NCBI GenBank assembly: GCA_004794655.1
Contig: SMMW01000565.1
Span: 2,560,001-2,624,000 of the forward strand
DNA: 64,000 nt
Origin: Marisa cornuarietis
Lineage: Eukaryota; Mollusca; Gastropoda; Architaenioglossa; Ampullariidae
Direction: 5' to 3'
The notes under the pieces are model-generated. The model had not been told where the DNA came from and ran no database searches. It was given only the letters and a program-made list of their open reading frames with translations. The stretch's first letter is position 1; each line of letters opens with the position of its first letter. Below, one piece after another: positions 1-9,833 of this stretch. The translations under genes and the position numbers were made by a program.

Positions 1-126
1 GTTGTAATTCGCTTACATAGTTACTGATAGTAAGTGGCGCCAACTCAAAGAATACCGTACTGTCACAGTTGTAATTCGCTTACATAGTTACTGATAGTAA
101 GTGGCGCCAACTCAAAGAATACCGTC
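1..126. repeat. 67-bp tandem duplication at window edge
   Basis: The first 58 or so bases recur almost perfectly starting at position 68, so the repeat period is 67 bp. Both copies carry the word TAAGTGGCGCCAACTCAAAG. The array is cut by the window edge, so there may be more copies upstream. Nothing here suggests coding. Confidence 0.95.
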
Positions 127-1965
127 TCATTGCCTTCAAGACTTTTATGTAGGTTAGTCAAAATATTGGCCACACCAGTTGTATGTGCCTGTTATTTAAT
201 AGCAATAACAGTCGAAAAAATACTTATTCTATGAATATTTTATTTCATGGAAAGGCTGTTCATTTTGTACAGTTTGTTCAAAACAAGCATAAAATATTTC
301 ATAGAAAGGAAATAGAAAAACAAAATAGAAAAAAGAACTAAATACAGACTGCATCATGCAGTACCCCAAATTTAGTCATTTTTCTGACTGCAAGATCTAG
401 TAAAAACTGGTAATATAAAATACTAACATATCAGTTTAATTAATTTTGATAGGTGGTCCTTTCATTCACACTGCTTCTCTAAAGTTACAAAATCCTACAT
501 TTATCCTTAAAGTCATAAGCTTAGTTTCTTTTTGTCTGTTTGGGTACGAATTGTGTGATAGTCAATTATTTTAAGAATGTTAAATCACTATTGTTAAATA
601 AAACACTTTGGTGACTTTTGAAAATAAATCAAGGCAAAGAGATAACTAACACAAGATTCAAGGAGAGTTTTGCTAAGTCAAAAAAGGTCATAAACTTGGA
701 CAGTTTGCAGTGCACGGGTTCAATGCTTATCTGCAAACTATCAAGCTAAATTTAAATTATGGTTACTTCTGAAAAGATATTTTAGCTTGTTTTTTACTTA
801 GCTGCACTTTTATGCTGCTTATTTGTCTCTTACTTTTTCGTATGCACACACACACACACATCGCAAAACAAACTACACACAACACTCAGCGCAACACACA
901 CACAATGGTTGATAGAAACACATAGATCTTCATCAAGATATTCATTTACACATATAGATGTTTGTCAGGTTTTTTTTCAATTGTCACTTGTATTGTTTGA
1001 CAGAAAGAGCAGCATCTCTGATGCTACAGATCTCTTGTTCAAATCATATATCATCAATGTACTGTTTTTATGTTCTACTGTAAAAGTAGCTGTCTAGGAA
1101 ATGTTAAAAGATGTTTGGAAAGAAGCCTGGAACTTAGTTCCCATCTGTTTGAATCCTGCAGTTAGGATAAACTAACCATTTTGTTTTTGGTTTTGATAAG
1201 GCTTATGAATTTTTCTTCTTTAAAGTTAAGCTTTAGGAGGACTATTAAAATCATCAGTTATTTTTAGAGAAAATGTGTACTCCTGTCTTATATCATAACA
1301 TTTTTTACAATTAATTTTAAGATTAGAATATTCTAATTGAATGTTCATCCACCACTTAAAAACTTCTGAAATCCATGGGTCAGTTTTAATTACAGTAGGT
1401 TAAAAGTCAGGGTTCTATCTTAGTGTCTCCCTGTATATATATATATATCTTGATTTGTATGCATATATATGACAATCTAAACTGTGATGAACTATTAATA
1501 ATGCTATATTAAATTTATATGTTTGTTAAAAATACAAAACAAGAACACACAAAGTTCTAGACCTTACCTTACATCTAAAATTCATTTCATCCAACTTTTA
1601 CCACATATTTTACCACCAAACAAGATGGATAATATACATCTTTTAAGTAAGATATTTATATCATAGTATAAAATATTATCATCATTATATACAGCAGAGT
1701 TAGACTAATATGAATATGAGCTTAATGAGGACCCATGGTGCAAAGGCATTGTTAAATAATTGATTCATTGATTTCAGCCACTCATCTGTCACCTGTTGTA
1801 AACAAAACTGACATAGTTTTGCACTTGGATGGACTGGCAGCTTGTCACCAAACTCAGCTATACGAAATAGCATATACACCGAATACACGACATATTGGAA
1901 AATGCTAGACTTTGTTTGACTTTGGAGAGACAGGAGATATCTGGAGAGAAAACCCGCTTTTGGAG
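127..1965. other. AT-rich stretch without a recognisable gene
   Basis: No exon with conserved protein similarity and good splice borders was seen. The stretch holds a (CA)n microsatellite near 845-904 and a short (TA)n run near 1434-1448. A minus-strand open frame at 1700-1888 has no recognised domain and is not called. Confidence 0.6.
845..904. repeat. Interrupted (CA)n microsatellite
   Basis: Two runs of CACACA separated by a non-repeat stretch (845-860 and about 885-904) form an interrupted dinucleotide tract. Confidence 0.85.
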
Positions 1966-2022
1966 ATGGCGAATGGGTACTGTACGTGTCACAGGCGTGA
2001 ACTGATGCCCACTTGTGTCATT
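1966..2022 (+). pseudogene. Partial upstream duplicate of the peptide-coding segment at 2303-2350
   Basis: This segment resembles 2303-2350 at the nucleotide level, sharing the word ACAGGCGTGAA and its surroundings. In one frame it reads CHRRELMPTC, against CYRRELLPIC in the downstream copy, so the two cysteines, the RREL core and the proline line up. It has no start codon or signal peptide of its own and runs into a (TC)n tract and the tail of an interspersed repeat. It could be a broken copy or an alternative exon of the same peptide gene. Confidence 0.4.
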
Positions 2023-2143
2023 TTGGTTGTTCATCCTTGTCTCCTTTCTCGTTCTCTCTCTCTCTCTGGAATTGCCCTTGGGGATAAATAAAGTGGTATT
2101 GTATTGTATTTCTTCTCACAAGGGAGAACACACAAACAAAACC

Positions 2144-2431
2144 ATGGGTGCTAAACTGGTCCTAGTCCTTTTGATCGTACAAGTCTTCTCCCCGTCCAGT
2201 TCTGTTTTGTCGACTCGGGAAGAAGCAAGCATTGATGACCTCCACTTGGCAATAACTGTCGGGTTCAATACTCAAAAAAAGGACCGTGAGGCCGCTTTTG
2301 TAGATGCATGGGCACTGTGTTACAGGCGTGAATTGTTGCCTATTTGTAAAAGTACGAAGATTGAAATATTAAATATTGTTATCCCCGCTTATGATGAAAT
2401 ATTAAATATTGTTATCCCCGCTTATGAGTAA
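2144..2431 (+). CDS. Candidate small secreted peptide precursor (95 aa), unrecognised
   Basis: The start ATG sits in a strong ACCATGG context, although the frame is open further upstream. The first 23 or so residues form a hydrophobic signal-peptide-like stretch (MGAKLVLVLLIVQVF...). It is followed by a polar region and then CYRRELLPIC at about residues 65-74, a C-x8-C pair that could close one disulphide loop. The C-terminus is a perfect 11-residue duplication (EILNIVIPAY-D/E) made by a 33-bp tandem repeat (2363-2395 and 2396-2428), followed directly by TAA. An AATAAA lies 47 bp after the stop. The C-x8-C spacing with proline two residues before the second cysteine recalls elevenin-type neuropeptides, but no usual processing sites flank it, so this is only a suggestion. 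It may be the last exon of a longer gene or a chance frame. Confidence 0.4.
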   Translation: MGAKLVLVLLIVQVFSPSSSVLSTREEASIDDLHLAITVGFNTQKKDREAAFVDAWALCYRRELLPICKSTKIEILNIVIPAYDEILNIVIPAYE

Positions 2432-2477
2432 AGAAAGATATAGAGATGTAGAGATTGAAAGATAAAGAGACGAAAGC

Positions 2478-2483
2478 AATAAA
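2478..2483 (+). other. Polyadenylation signal AATAAA after the peptide frame
   Basis: A canonical AATAAA lies 47 bp downstream of the TAA at 2429-2431, in a purine-rich segment. It fits a transcript end for the small peptide frame, but such hexamers are common in AT-rich DNA. Confidence 0.4.
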
Positions 2484-2500
2484 CATCAATTGTTTTTAAA

Positions 2501-5091
2501 TCCAGTTTCTTTATGTTTGAGACATTTCCGCTATTCATCCTTCTCATCTTTATTTTTCTTTCTATTTATTTATGGAGAATACAGTCCTAACCATGAGAGT
2601 ATGTTCAGATGGAAGCCGTTTCGCCTCAACTTTCTCAGACCCTACAGCATTAAGTACTAGTCGGCTGAGAAAGTCGTTTTATTGCTGGGGAAGTCGGCAG
2701 AGTTTGTGTACCTCGCCCACCTGTCGCTAGTTGTCAGCACCTTGTGTACTCTTACCTACCTTCCCTCCCACGGGCGAAACCATTTTAAAAAACGCCCAAC
2801 AGAACCTCGGCCTTTGGTTTCAGAATGACGAATTTGGAAAGGTTCGTTACATCATCAAAGTATAGGGGGTTGTCGGGGAATTTGGTAGACTTTGTAAACG
2901 TGCGTCTCTTACGGCTGCTCCTTTAGAGATGCTAACTTCTGAATACCAAAAGTAATGAGAAGTCAAGGTGGGGAATTGAAGAAATTAACAGAAAGACGAA
3001 GGGGCAAAGCTTTCTTATTGCGTAACGCGCGACGACCATAACAAACTGGCGTTCCTGTAGGTGGAGTTATTTTTTTAAAGTCACTCGACCTCCGTCGTCA
3101 GATTGCTGCAGTCGTCTGCTGCACATCCGACACTAATATAAACCAGTCCAAAAACAAAAAAAACTAAACTATCCCAATCACGTGTTTCTTGTAAGCGAAA
3201 AAAAAAAAAACACAGAGATGAACACGTACCAAATCATCCTGGAGATATAATGCTTGAATGTTCTCCCTCTGTCAGGTCTAACGCTATCCTCGTCACAGTT
3301 ACCGCACACATTTTGACTTTCTCCTGCTTTGCTCTGTGTCCTTCTGTTATTCTGAACCCTTTTGTCTTTTTTGTGGTGTGTAGTGTTAGACCTTTTATTT
3401 CACAAACCACCATCCTCTTGATTTTTTGTTGTTGAGATCTTTGTTTCTCTCGCTACTTTTCAGAACGACGACGTCACTGTGATCCTGTCCTGACACGTGC
3501 GTACATAACCCATGTCTGTAATTTACTTTATGTATGAGTGAGTGTATGTTGCAGAAGTGAGCGTCTGATATGGAAAATGGGTGCATGGTTGTTAATGATT
3601 TAGTCTATGTATGATTTATGCAAAAGCGCTCTGAGCAAATCTTTGGAAAGGCAAATACAAATCATCATCATCGTCGTCATCGTCATCATCCGCCTTCATC
3701 ATCATTCACCGTTCATTTTCTTGTTTTGACAGTCTCTGTCACGGAAAGGTCCATGGTCTCTGCTCTGTTGTTCTGTTGATTGCAAGCCAGCGTCCAGGGG
3801 AATGCATCAACATCCTTGGACAAGGGCACACCAAAGTCTTGTACTCGATTCCAATGAGTGTTGCGCATCATCCTCATGATGGACAGGAACGTGCTGGCAC
3901 ATGCCCTTTCGCATTTAAAGCGGCACATTCCTAAAATGGAGCGTCGTCTGGCAACGCTCCTGCGGCCACCACCACCACAACATCTTCACCACCATTACCT
4001 CCTCCGGTGTTTAATACACTGAAGGATTTCATAAATATGAACGTGCCTGACTGGGTTGTGGTGCAATTTTCTCAATCACTGGAGGACAATAATTCTACAG
4101 AGCAAAAATAAATTTTAAAAAATTTAAATGGTGGTCTGTTGTAGTTGACGTGGTGATTCCTGGACAAAGATTCACTGAAGTGGGAAATAATGCAGGAGAC
4201 TAAACAGTCTTGGCCTGTTTATTCAGCTCTGTTAGCTGTTGACGAAGAAAGCTACATGCAATGAATTGTTTACCCAGACGAAGTTTACAAAAGTGATTTT
4301 ACGTTTAAAGTAAATAGTTAAGTCACATACTCTAAGTTTTGACGCAACGGGTTTTTTTAAAATTAAGGACAAGCTGGTTTCTCAGTTGCATGTAGATCAA
4401 GGCGACCGACGAAACAAGACAAAAGTAAAATTAAAGCGGCACACGCCTTCACCACGACGCCAAGATCCCCACGCGACACGCGACACAAGTCACGCAACAA
4501 TAGCCTCAACACCACTAAGATACTAAATACAAGTATTTGACAATACCCTGAACACCCGCCACTCCAAAAAAAAAAAAGAAGAAAAGAAAGAAAGAACAAG
4601 TTGGGGACGGGGAGACCACTGGCGGGGAGGGAAGAGCCAAGTGTTTTCACTTCGAGGTGATTTCGCATTTTGAGGAAAGAGAGAATTTTTTGGACATCTA
4701 AAAATTAAAAGTGTATTTATCAAGGAAAATCTAAAACTTTAAAGCCTTTCGTCGCTTTATCTATTTTTAAAGCACACGCACTTTGTTGTAAAGCGTGAAG
4801 AACACCTTTAAATGACATTCACGTAAAATCTGCCATCACGAACTTGTACACGTCCTTGGTTTAAGCGCGGCAGTCGCTTGCAGACACTATATACGTTACT
4901 GCAATAATTATTTTCAGTCTTTCTCTACTAACTCCGTGATATCTCTTTCCTCGGTATAGATCGGTACCCACCCACTTCCTATCCCCGAAGAGGCACACGA
5001 CGATAGATGATTATGTCAGCTTTTGAGGTCCGTGGCATTAGCCACGAAACTGACTACCAAACTTAACTGATTCATCGGGGTACGGCAAATG
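2501..5091. other. Stretch without a recognisable gene; one repeat tail
   Basis: No convincing exon was found. Around 3600-3700 there is a retroposon-like 3' end: a GCGCTCTGAGCAAATC-type word followed by a degenerate (ATC)n tail. A poly(A)-rich run lies at 3199-3211. The open frames here lack conserved motifs. Confidence 0.55.
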
Positions 5092-5092
5092 A

Positions 5093-5225
5093 GTTCCCGG
5101 TCGATTCGGCTAGGGTCGTTTCGACTAAGGTCGATTCGACTAGGGTCAGTTCGACTAACGGTCGTTTCGACTAGGGTCAGTTCGACTAAGGTCGGTTCGA
5201 CTAAGTCGTTTCGTCTGACGGTCGA
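5093..5225 (+). repeat. Left terminal inverted repeat made of ~15-18-bp tandem units
   Basis: About seven degenerate units of the type GGTCGATTCGACTAG run head to tail. The same units appear in reverse complement at 9355-9436. The alternation of AGGGTC, AAGGTC and ACGGTC between the TCGACTA words is kept in the same order at both ends, which argues for true inverted termini rather than independent satellite expansion. Confidence 0.8.
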
Positions 5226-6394
5226 GTCATGTATAGGACGCATGAAATGTTATAGGACGCATGAAATGGAAAAAATGAAGTGATTTGAATGTTTGAATGT
5301 GATTTAAATCTATCATGTAAACAATGCTAATTGTCGCGTTAAGCAATCGGGCTCCACACGTTCCACCCTCGCATGCACGCTCTCAACCACACAGACTCAA
5401 CACGCACTCAAACGCCCGATGCCGGCGACGCATCTATTAACCGTCCCTCAGTGTAAAAATTGACGCGCACACGTGGGAACGGTAAAAAACACGCGTTTAT
5501 TAAAGATGGAAGAAAATTGTAAGAGAGAAGAAGAAGAAAGGACTAACACGTACTGCCAAAAATAATGTCAAGATAACACATACAAATAAACGTCCCTGCA
5601 GAATGAACAAATTAATGCGCAACCCAACGCCGTGCAGGGGTGCAACCACACATAGGGCGGGTACAACATAAGACAATCCCCCTCCCCGATCACTGTCTGG
5701 GCCAACACGCCGGGACAAATAATAATAACAATAATAAAAAAAACTAACTAGACGAGCGAGAGAGGCCGGGTAAGAGCTAAGCACTAACTGCCAACCTTGC
5801 CGGCAATGACGTAGAAAGAAGAAATTGCGTCAGACCGCAGTGATGTAGAAATTCTCCCCCCTCCAAGTCGGTCAGAATGAAAACAAATGCTAGTCTCCGG
5901 TACTAAATAGACTGGTCTTCCACATAAGGGGTGTAGCCCTGAAGCGATGGCCGCGGTTCCCCTTACGTAAGCGCCCGCGATTCCCAGGCTCAACTGATGC
6001 CAGGGGAGACCTGATTACCCGAGTTACGCAGCCGCTGATAATTGAGAAGGTGTCACAGCCTCTGCGTTCACTTAACGCCTGGACAATTGCGCGTTCTTTC
6101 AAGAACAACTCTGCCTCCTTTTCAAGCCTTTTTATATTTAATTAATTCGGTAAACATGGCAAAATAATTTCTAGGAAATTCTAAGGCACAAAATAATCTA
6201 ATTATCAAATAGTCTAAAAGAAAGTTTGTTGTCTCAGTTTGATTGTTAACAAAGAATACTAGTAAAGTTTATACTCCGGCACAAAGTCACTTTTTGATGA
6301 CAGGATAATGTTCTTAAATTGCAGTCACTGGAAAACTGACGATTCGAGAAGTGTATTGTAACCGGACTGACGGTCGCTACTACACTCACACTGG

Positions 6395-6835
6395 CCTAGC
6401 GCCATAAATCAGTCCGTTCCTCTTTTTAGTTCCAGGGGAGAGGACGGAAGTTCCCAAGGAGAACTTTCTTTCTAAAGTTCTAGCTCTCGTTAGTCGGGTG
6501 CGTTGTCTCATATACTGCCTCGCGTTGTGTTCTTTTTTTTTTTTCCATCTACGGCACCCGCACTCAGCCGACCTTGGAGTCCACAAAAGACCCTGCTTTT
6601 CTCTAAACCAAAAGTGTGTTCTCTGCGGTGTATCTCTCAGCTCGTTGATCTTCATGTGTGTTCCGCTGCTCGACACAATTACAATGGAGGACACAATTTC
6701 TTTCTCTCTACTGATTCTCATTCATCTGATCGTTCACACGACGACACATACGTCACGCTAGCATACTAAGACGCTTACACAAATGAATAAGTTCAGAGAC
6801 ATAAATTTATTTACATTATATACACCTATAACTAC
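6395..6835 (-). repeat. Dispersed ~440-bp repeat, copy 1 (inverse of 28525-28965)
   Basis: The reverse complement of this segment matches 28525-28965 almost throughout, for example TTTATGTCTCTGAACTTA, GAACGGACTGATTTATGGCG and AAAGTTCTCCTTGG. It has small indels and clear divergence. Neither copy encodes a recognised protein; the long frames here are open by chance on both strands. The class is unknown. A solo LTR or a LINE/SINE untranslated region are possibilities. Confidence 0.85.
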
Positions 6836-6884
6836 TAGTATCCTAACTAACCTACCTAAATCCTAACACCTAACTCCCTGGGGT

Positions 6885-7172
6885 GGGGGAAAGGGGGGGG
6901 GTAGAGCAACGAGAGCCTCTTTTCAGCGGACCAAGCTACCTTGCGGTAGGCTTGATACTTCTCTCGCACTCGAGTGGGGGGTGGTGGTGGTGGGGTGGTC
7001 TGGGTGACGAGAGCCTCTTTTCAGCGGACCAAGCTACCTTTCGGTAGACTTGATACTTCTCTCGCACTCAGGTGGGGGGGGGAGGCAAGGTTGGGGAGGT
7101 AGTTGAGGTGACGAGAGCCTCTTTTCAGCGGACCAAGCTACCTTTTGGTAGGCTTGATACTTCTCTCGCACC
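6885..7172 (+). repeat. Three-copy hairpin array with G-rich spacers
   Basis: A 60-62-bp unit starting ACGAGAGCCTC and ending CTCTCGCA occurs at 6909-6970, 7007-7068 and 7111-7170. Each unit can fold: the outer arms ACGAGAG and CTCTCGC pair (allowing G-U), and the inner arms CAAGCTACC and GGTAGGCTTG pair around a 4-base loop. Loop bases vary (TTGC, TTTC, TTTT) while the arms stay paired, apart from one change in copy 2 (GGTAGACTTG). The spacers are runs of G with short T/A interruptions, including GGGGGGTGGTGGTGGTGGGG, which could form G-quadruplexes. The LINE 3' end lies directly beyond it at 7184. Confidence 0.85.
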
Positions 7173-7183
7173 TCGAACCACCA

Positions 7184-9060
7184 GTTTTTTTTCCATGATG
7201 TTTATTAAAAATCAACACATATAGAAATGTAAAAATTCAACCAATTTGTACAAGTATTTACACAAAATCACAAGTATTCGCAGTGTTCACCAAATGGTTT
7301 GTTAAAACATGTACATCAAATTCAAAGTTTTTCCCCGTCGGGGTTCGCTTGGTAACAAGAGGTTGTCGGTGATCTTTGATCTTGTGGGCCGTTTTCCGTC
7401 GGTTCTTGTTTTTTTTTTTTTGTGTGACTCGGATTTCCTTCCATGATGCGTGGGGTGTAGGGGGAGGGGGGTTCCCCACTCTGCTTTTGTGCCTCACATG
7501 AGGTCTCCCCAACGCTCAAGGTACCTTTCAGCTGACAAGCTTTCTCTGTCTTTTCTCAGTCTCAGTCTTATCCTGGTGCTGAAGACTTCTGATATCTGAG
7601 ATGGTGCCATGCCTTTTTTGTTGAGACGTGCCTTGTTCCTCAGTTGCCAGATCACCTGTTTATATTTTGCTAGGACGATGGCGGATGCTGTCTGTGCTGC
7701 TGCTGGTATGGTGGGTGGGAGGGTGTTAAACCGTATGCATTCTAATGTGGGGGTTATGTTGGCGAAGTTGTTCATTAGTGTTGACAGTTGTTTGCGTGTT
7801 TGTTGTATGCGTGTGCAGTAATAAAGGATTTGTTCTGTTGTCTCGTCTTCCTTGCAACAGAAGGAGCACATCTTGTGGTTAGTTATGTTTCTGAGGTGCA
7901 GGGTGTATGCGACAGGAAGAACATCGTGTGCTATTTTGAAGGACGTGTCTGCGGTGTTGGGGTCTACGTATTTGTTGTTTAACTGTTTGAAGGTATTTGC
8001 GAAATGTATTTGTGGAAAGGTCTGGAGCACTCTTGGGGGCTTGGTGCGCATGGTTACAAGTGTTTGGTACATGGACTTTGCTCTCGTGTGTGCATCCAGG
8101 GTGCTCTTGGGTTCTGCCGCGAGGAGGTTGTTGATGGCTGTGCAGCATGCCTGGTAGTAAGGGGGAACGTCTTCAGGGCTGTGTGGGTGCTTGTTCGTGA
8201 AAGGGTAGTTACTGAAAACCCTCCTCAGATCTAGCCCTAACCACAGGTGGCCAAAATGTGTCCAGTCCTGTTTGTCCTCTCGGAACAGCCCTATCACTTG
8301 AGATAGGATTTGGCTTTCTATTTTGGATGGGATGTTGATCAGGCCTATCCCTCCTTGTCGGGGGTGCAGATAAAGGGTCCTGCGGTTTATTGGCTCGCAG
8401 CCGTTTTTCCAGAGGAATTGGAAGATGGCTTTTTCTATGCTTTTGATGTAGTGAGCTGGTGGTGTTAGCACGGTTGTTAGGTACCACAGTTTGGCCAGGA
8501 CTGTGGTATTTATAAGTTTGGCTTTTTCATACAGCGAGAGGTGTCGGAGTCCGTAGAGGTTAAGCTGCGCCGTGATTTTTCTTAGGACTGGGTGCCATAT
8601 GTCGTCCTGAGAGACGTCGCCATATGGCACCCCGTATATCTTTAGGTTGTTCGTCCATGTGATGTCCGGGGGTTTTTCTTTTACCCCCCTCCATCTCCCC
8701 ACGAGCATGCCTTTGGTTTTTCCTAAGTTTAGCTTGGCGCCAGAGGCCATGCTGTAACTGTGGAAGTATCTAATCACCATTGTGACTGATGGGAAATTAT
8801 TTAAGAAGAAGTTGCTGTCGTCTGCGTATGCTGATATTTTGCAGGCCTCCAGCTTGCCTGGCAGGGAGATCCCCTTTATTGACGCATCCTCTCTAATTTT
8901 TTTGAGGACCGGTTCTAGGCATAGGATATATAGCAGTGGCGATAGGCTACAACCTTGCCTGACTGACCTAGTTATTTTGAAGGGTTCTGACACCTGTTGG
9001 TTGAAAAGCAGGACCAGTCGCCTTTCCAGAGACCGACTTTTCTCTGGTATTTACGAAAGG
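7184..9060 (-). mobile_element. 5'-truncated L1/Tx1-like LINE, reverse transcriptase C-terminal half
   Basis: A minus-strand frame (8993-7494, continuing upstream to about 9050) encodes the second half of a non-LTR reverse transcriptase. It has RQGCSLSPLLYIL (motif before the catalytic block), ISAYADDSNFF with the YADD active site, KLNLGKTKGM, then the thumb and a C-terminal C-x2-C...C cluster (CSFCCKEDETTEQILYYC). The clade call (L1/Tx1-like) rests on the GCSLSPLLY and YADD context and is from memory. After the stop comes a 300-bp 3' UTR with AATAAA (plus-strand TTTATT at 7201-7206) and a poly(A) tail (T run at 7185-7192). The fingers domain and endonuclease are missing, as expected from 5' truncation. 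The frame is otherwise undisrupted over 499 codons, suggesting a fairly recent insertion. Confidence 0.85.
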
Positions 9061-9354
9061 GGTGCAGGGTAGTAGGGACAAAGCACCGTCAGCGGTACAA
9101 GCTGTCTAGCGCTCCCGCTACAGTATATATAAAAAATAACTACATACATTGGGGCCAGACATTTCACTCAAAATGGTTTCAGCTAAATGCGCCTATAAAA
9201 AAGTGCAACAAAACAAAATTACTACTACATATCTATATCAGGAAAAAATCAGCTTATGCAAACAAATCCGAGATACTAAAAAAAAACAAAAAAAAACAAA
9301 AAAAAAACACACACACTTCAACGCACATTTCTAGGAAGACTCAGCCTTCACTCC

Positions 9355-9436
9355 TTAGTCGAGCTGACCCTAGTCTAAACGACCGTTAGTGTAACTGACC
9401 TTAGTCGAATCGAGCCTAGTCGAATCGACCGGTTAC
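9355..9436 (-). repeat. Right terminal inverted repeat
   Basis: Reverse complement of the left terminus with one 15-16-bp unit missing. It ends at GACCGGTTAC, directly followed by the flanking direct repeat CGGCAAATG at 9437-9445. Confidence 0.8.
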
Positions 9437-9729
9437 CGGCAAATGGTCTCTTAGGACAGCTAAAAATTGTAAAAATTCAATGACTGGCTTTTAGCTGAAG
9501 ACTGTGAAGACGACAGTGGGTGAAGTTTTTTTTATTATTATTGCTGCTCTGAGATAAACATTAGACCAAGAAACCTTTACCTTTCTGAAAAAGAGAAAAC
9601 TTGAACTTTGCAATAAAAAGTAATGAAAATCGCTACCAGGCAAAGCCCCGATTGTGGCCCATCGTCCTGTCAGGGTTATAAATAAAGACCAATAAATAAA
9701 TAATACAGTTTTCTGCCCATAGAGCTATG

Positions 9730-9828
9730 CAGTGGCGTAGGAAGATGCTCGGCTTTGGGGGGCGGGGAAGCTCCATGCTGACAATGAATAACGTTCACAT
9801 TCTTGCCTCCCCTGTTCCTACGCCACTG
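9730..9828. mobile_element. 99-bp MITE with 14-bp TIRs and 5-bp target duplication
   Basis: The element starts CAGTGGCGTAGGAA and ends with its exact reverse complement. CTATG lies immediately outside on both sides (9725-9729 and 9829-9833). There is no coding capacity. The terminal CAGTGGCGTA word is common at the ends of several cut-and-paste families, so the superfamily is left open. Confidence 0.85.
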
Positions 9829-9833
9829 CTATG

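Larger units (their letters stand above)
5092..9436. mobile_element. 4.3-kb TIR element with tandem-repeat termini and 9-bp flanking duplication
   Basis: The left end (5092-5225) and the reverse complement of the right end (about 9355-9436) align over roughly 75-90 bp, both starting near CCGGTCGATTCG and built of short units such as TTCGACTAAGGTC. The left end has one extra unit. CGGCAAATG occurs directly outside both ends (5083-5091 and 9437-9445), as expected for a 9-bp target-site duplication; the exact left border is uncertain by a base. A 9-bp duplication with long repetitive TIRs fits Mutator-like elements best. No transposase was found, so the copy is non-autonomous. Inside lie a dispersed 440-bp repeat, a hairpin/G-rich array and a 5'-truncated LINE. 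The Xenopus Tx1 elements have a comparable design. Confidence 0.7.

Noticed and set aside
1700..1888. Minus-strand 62-codon frame as an exon
   Set aside because: No recognised motif, and I could not pair splice sites with another exon.
6386..6769. Long frames on both strands across the 440-bp repeat as genes
   Set aside because: The other copy at 28525-28965 does not keep the same frames, and the sequence behaves as a non-coding repeat.
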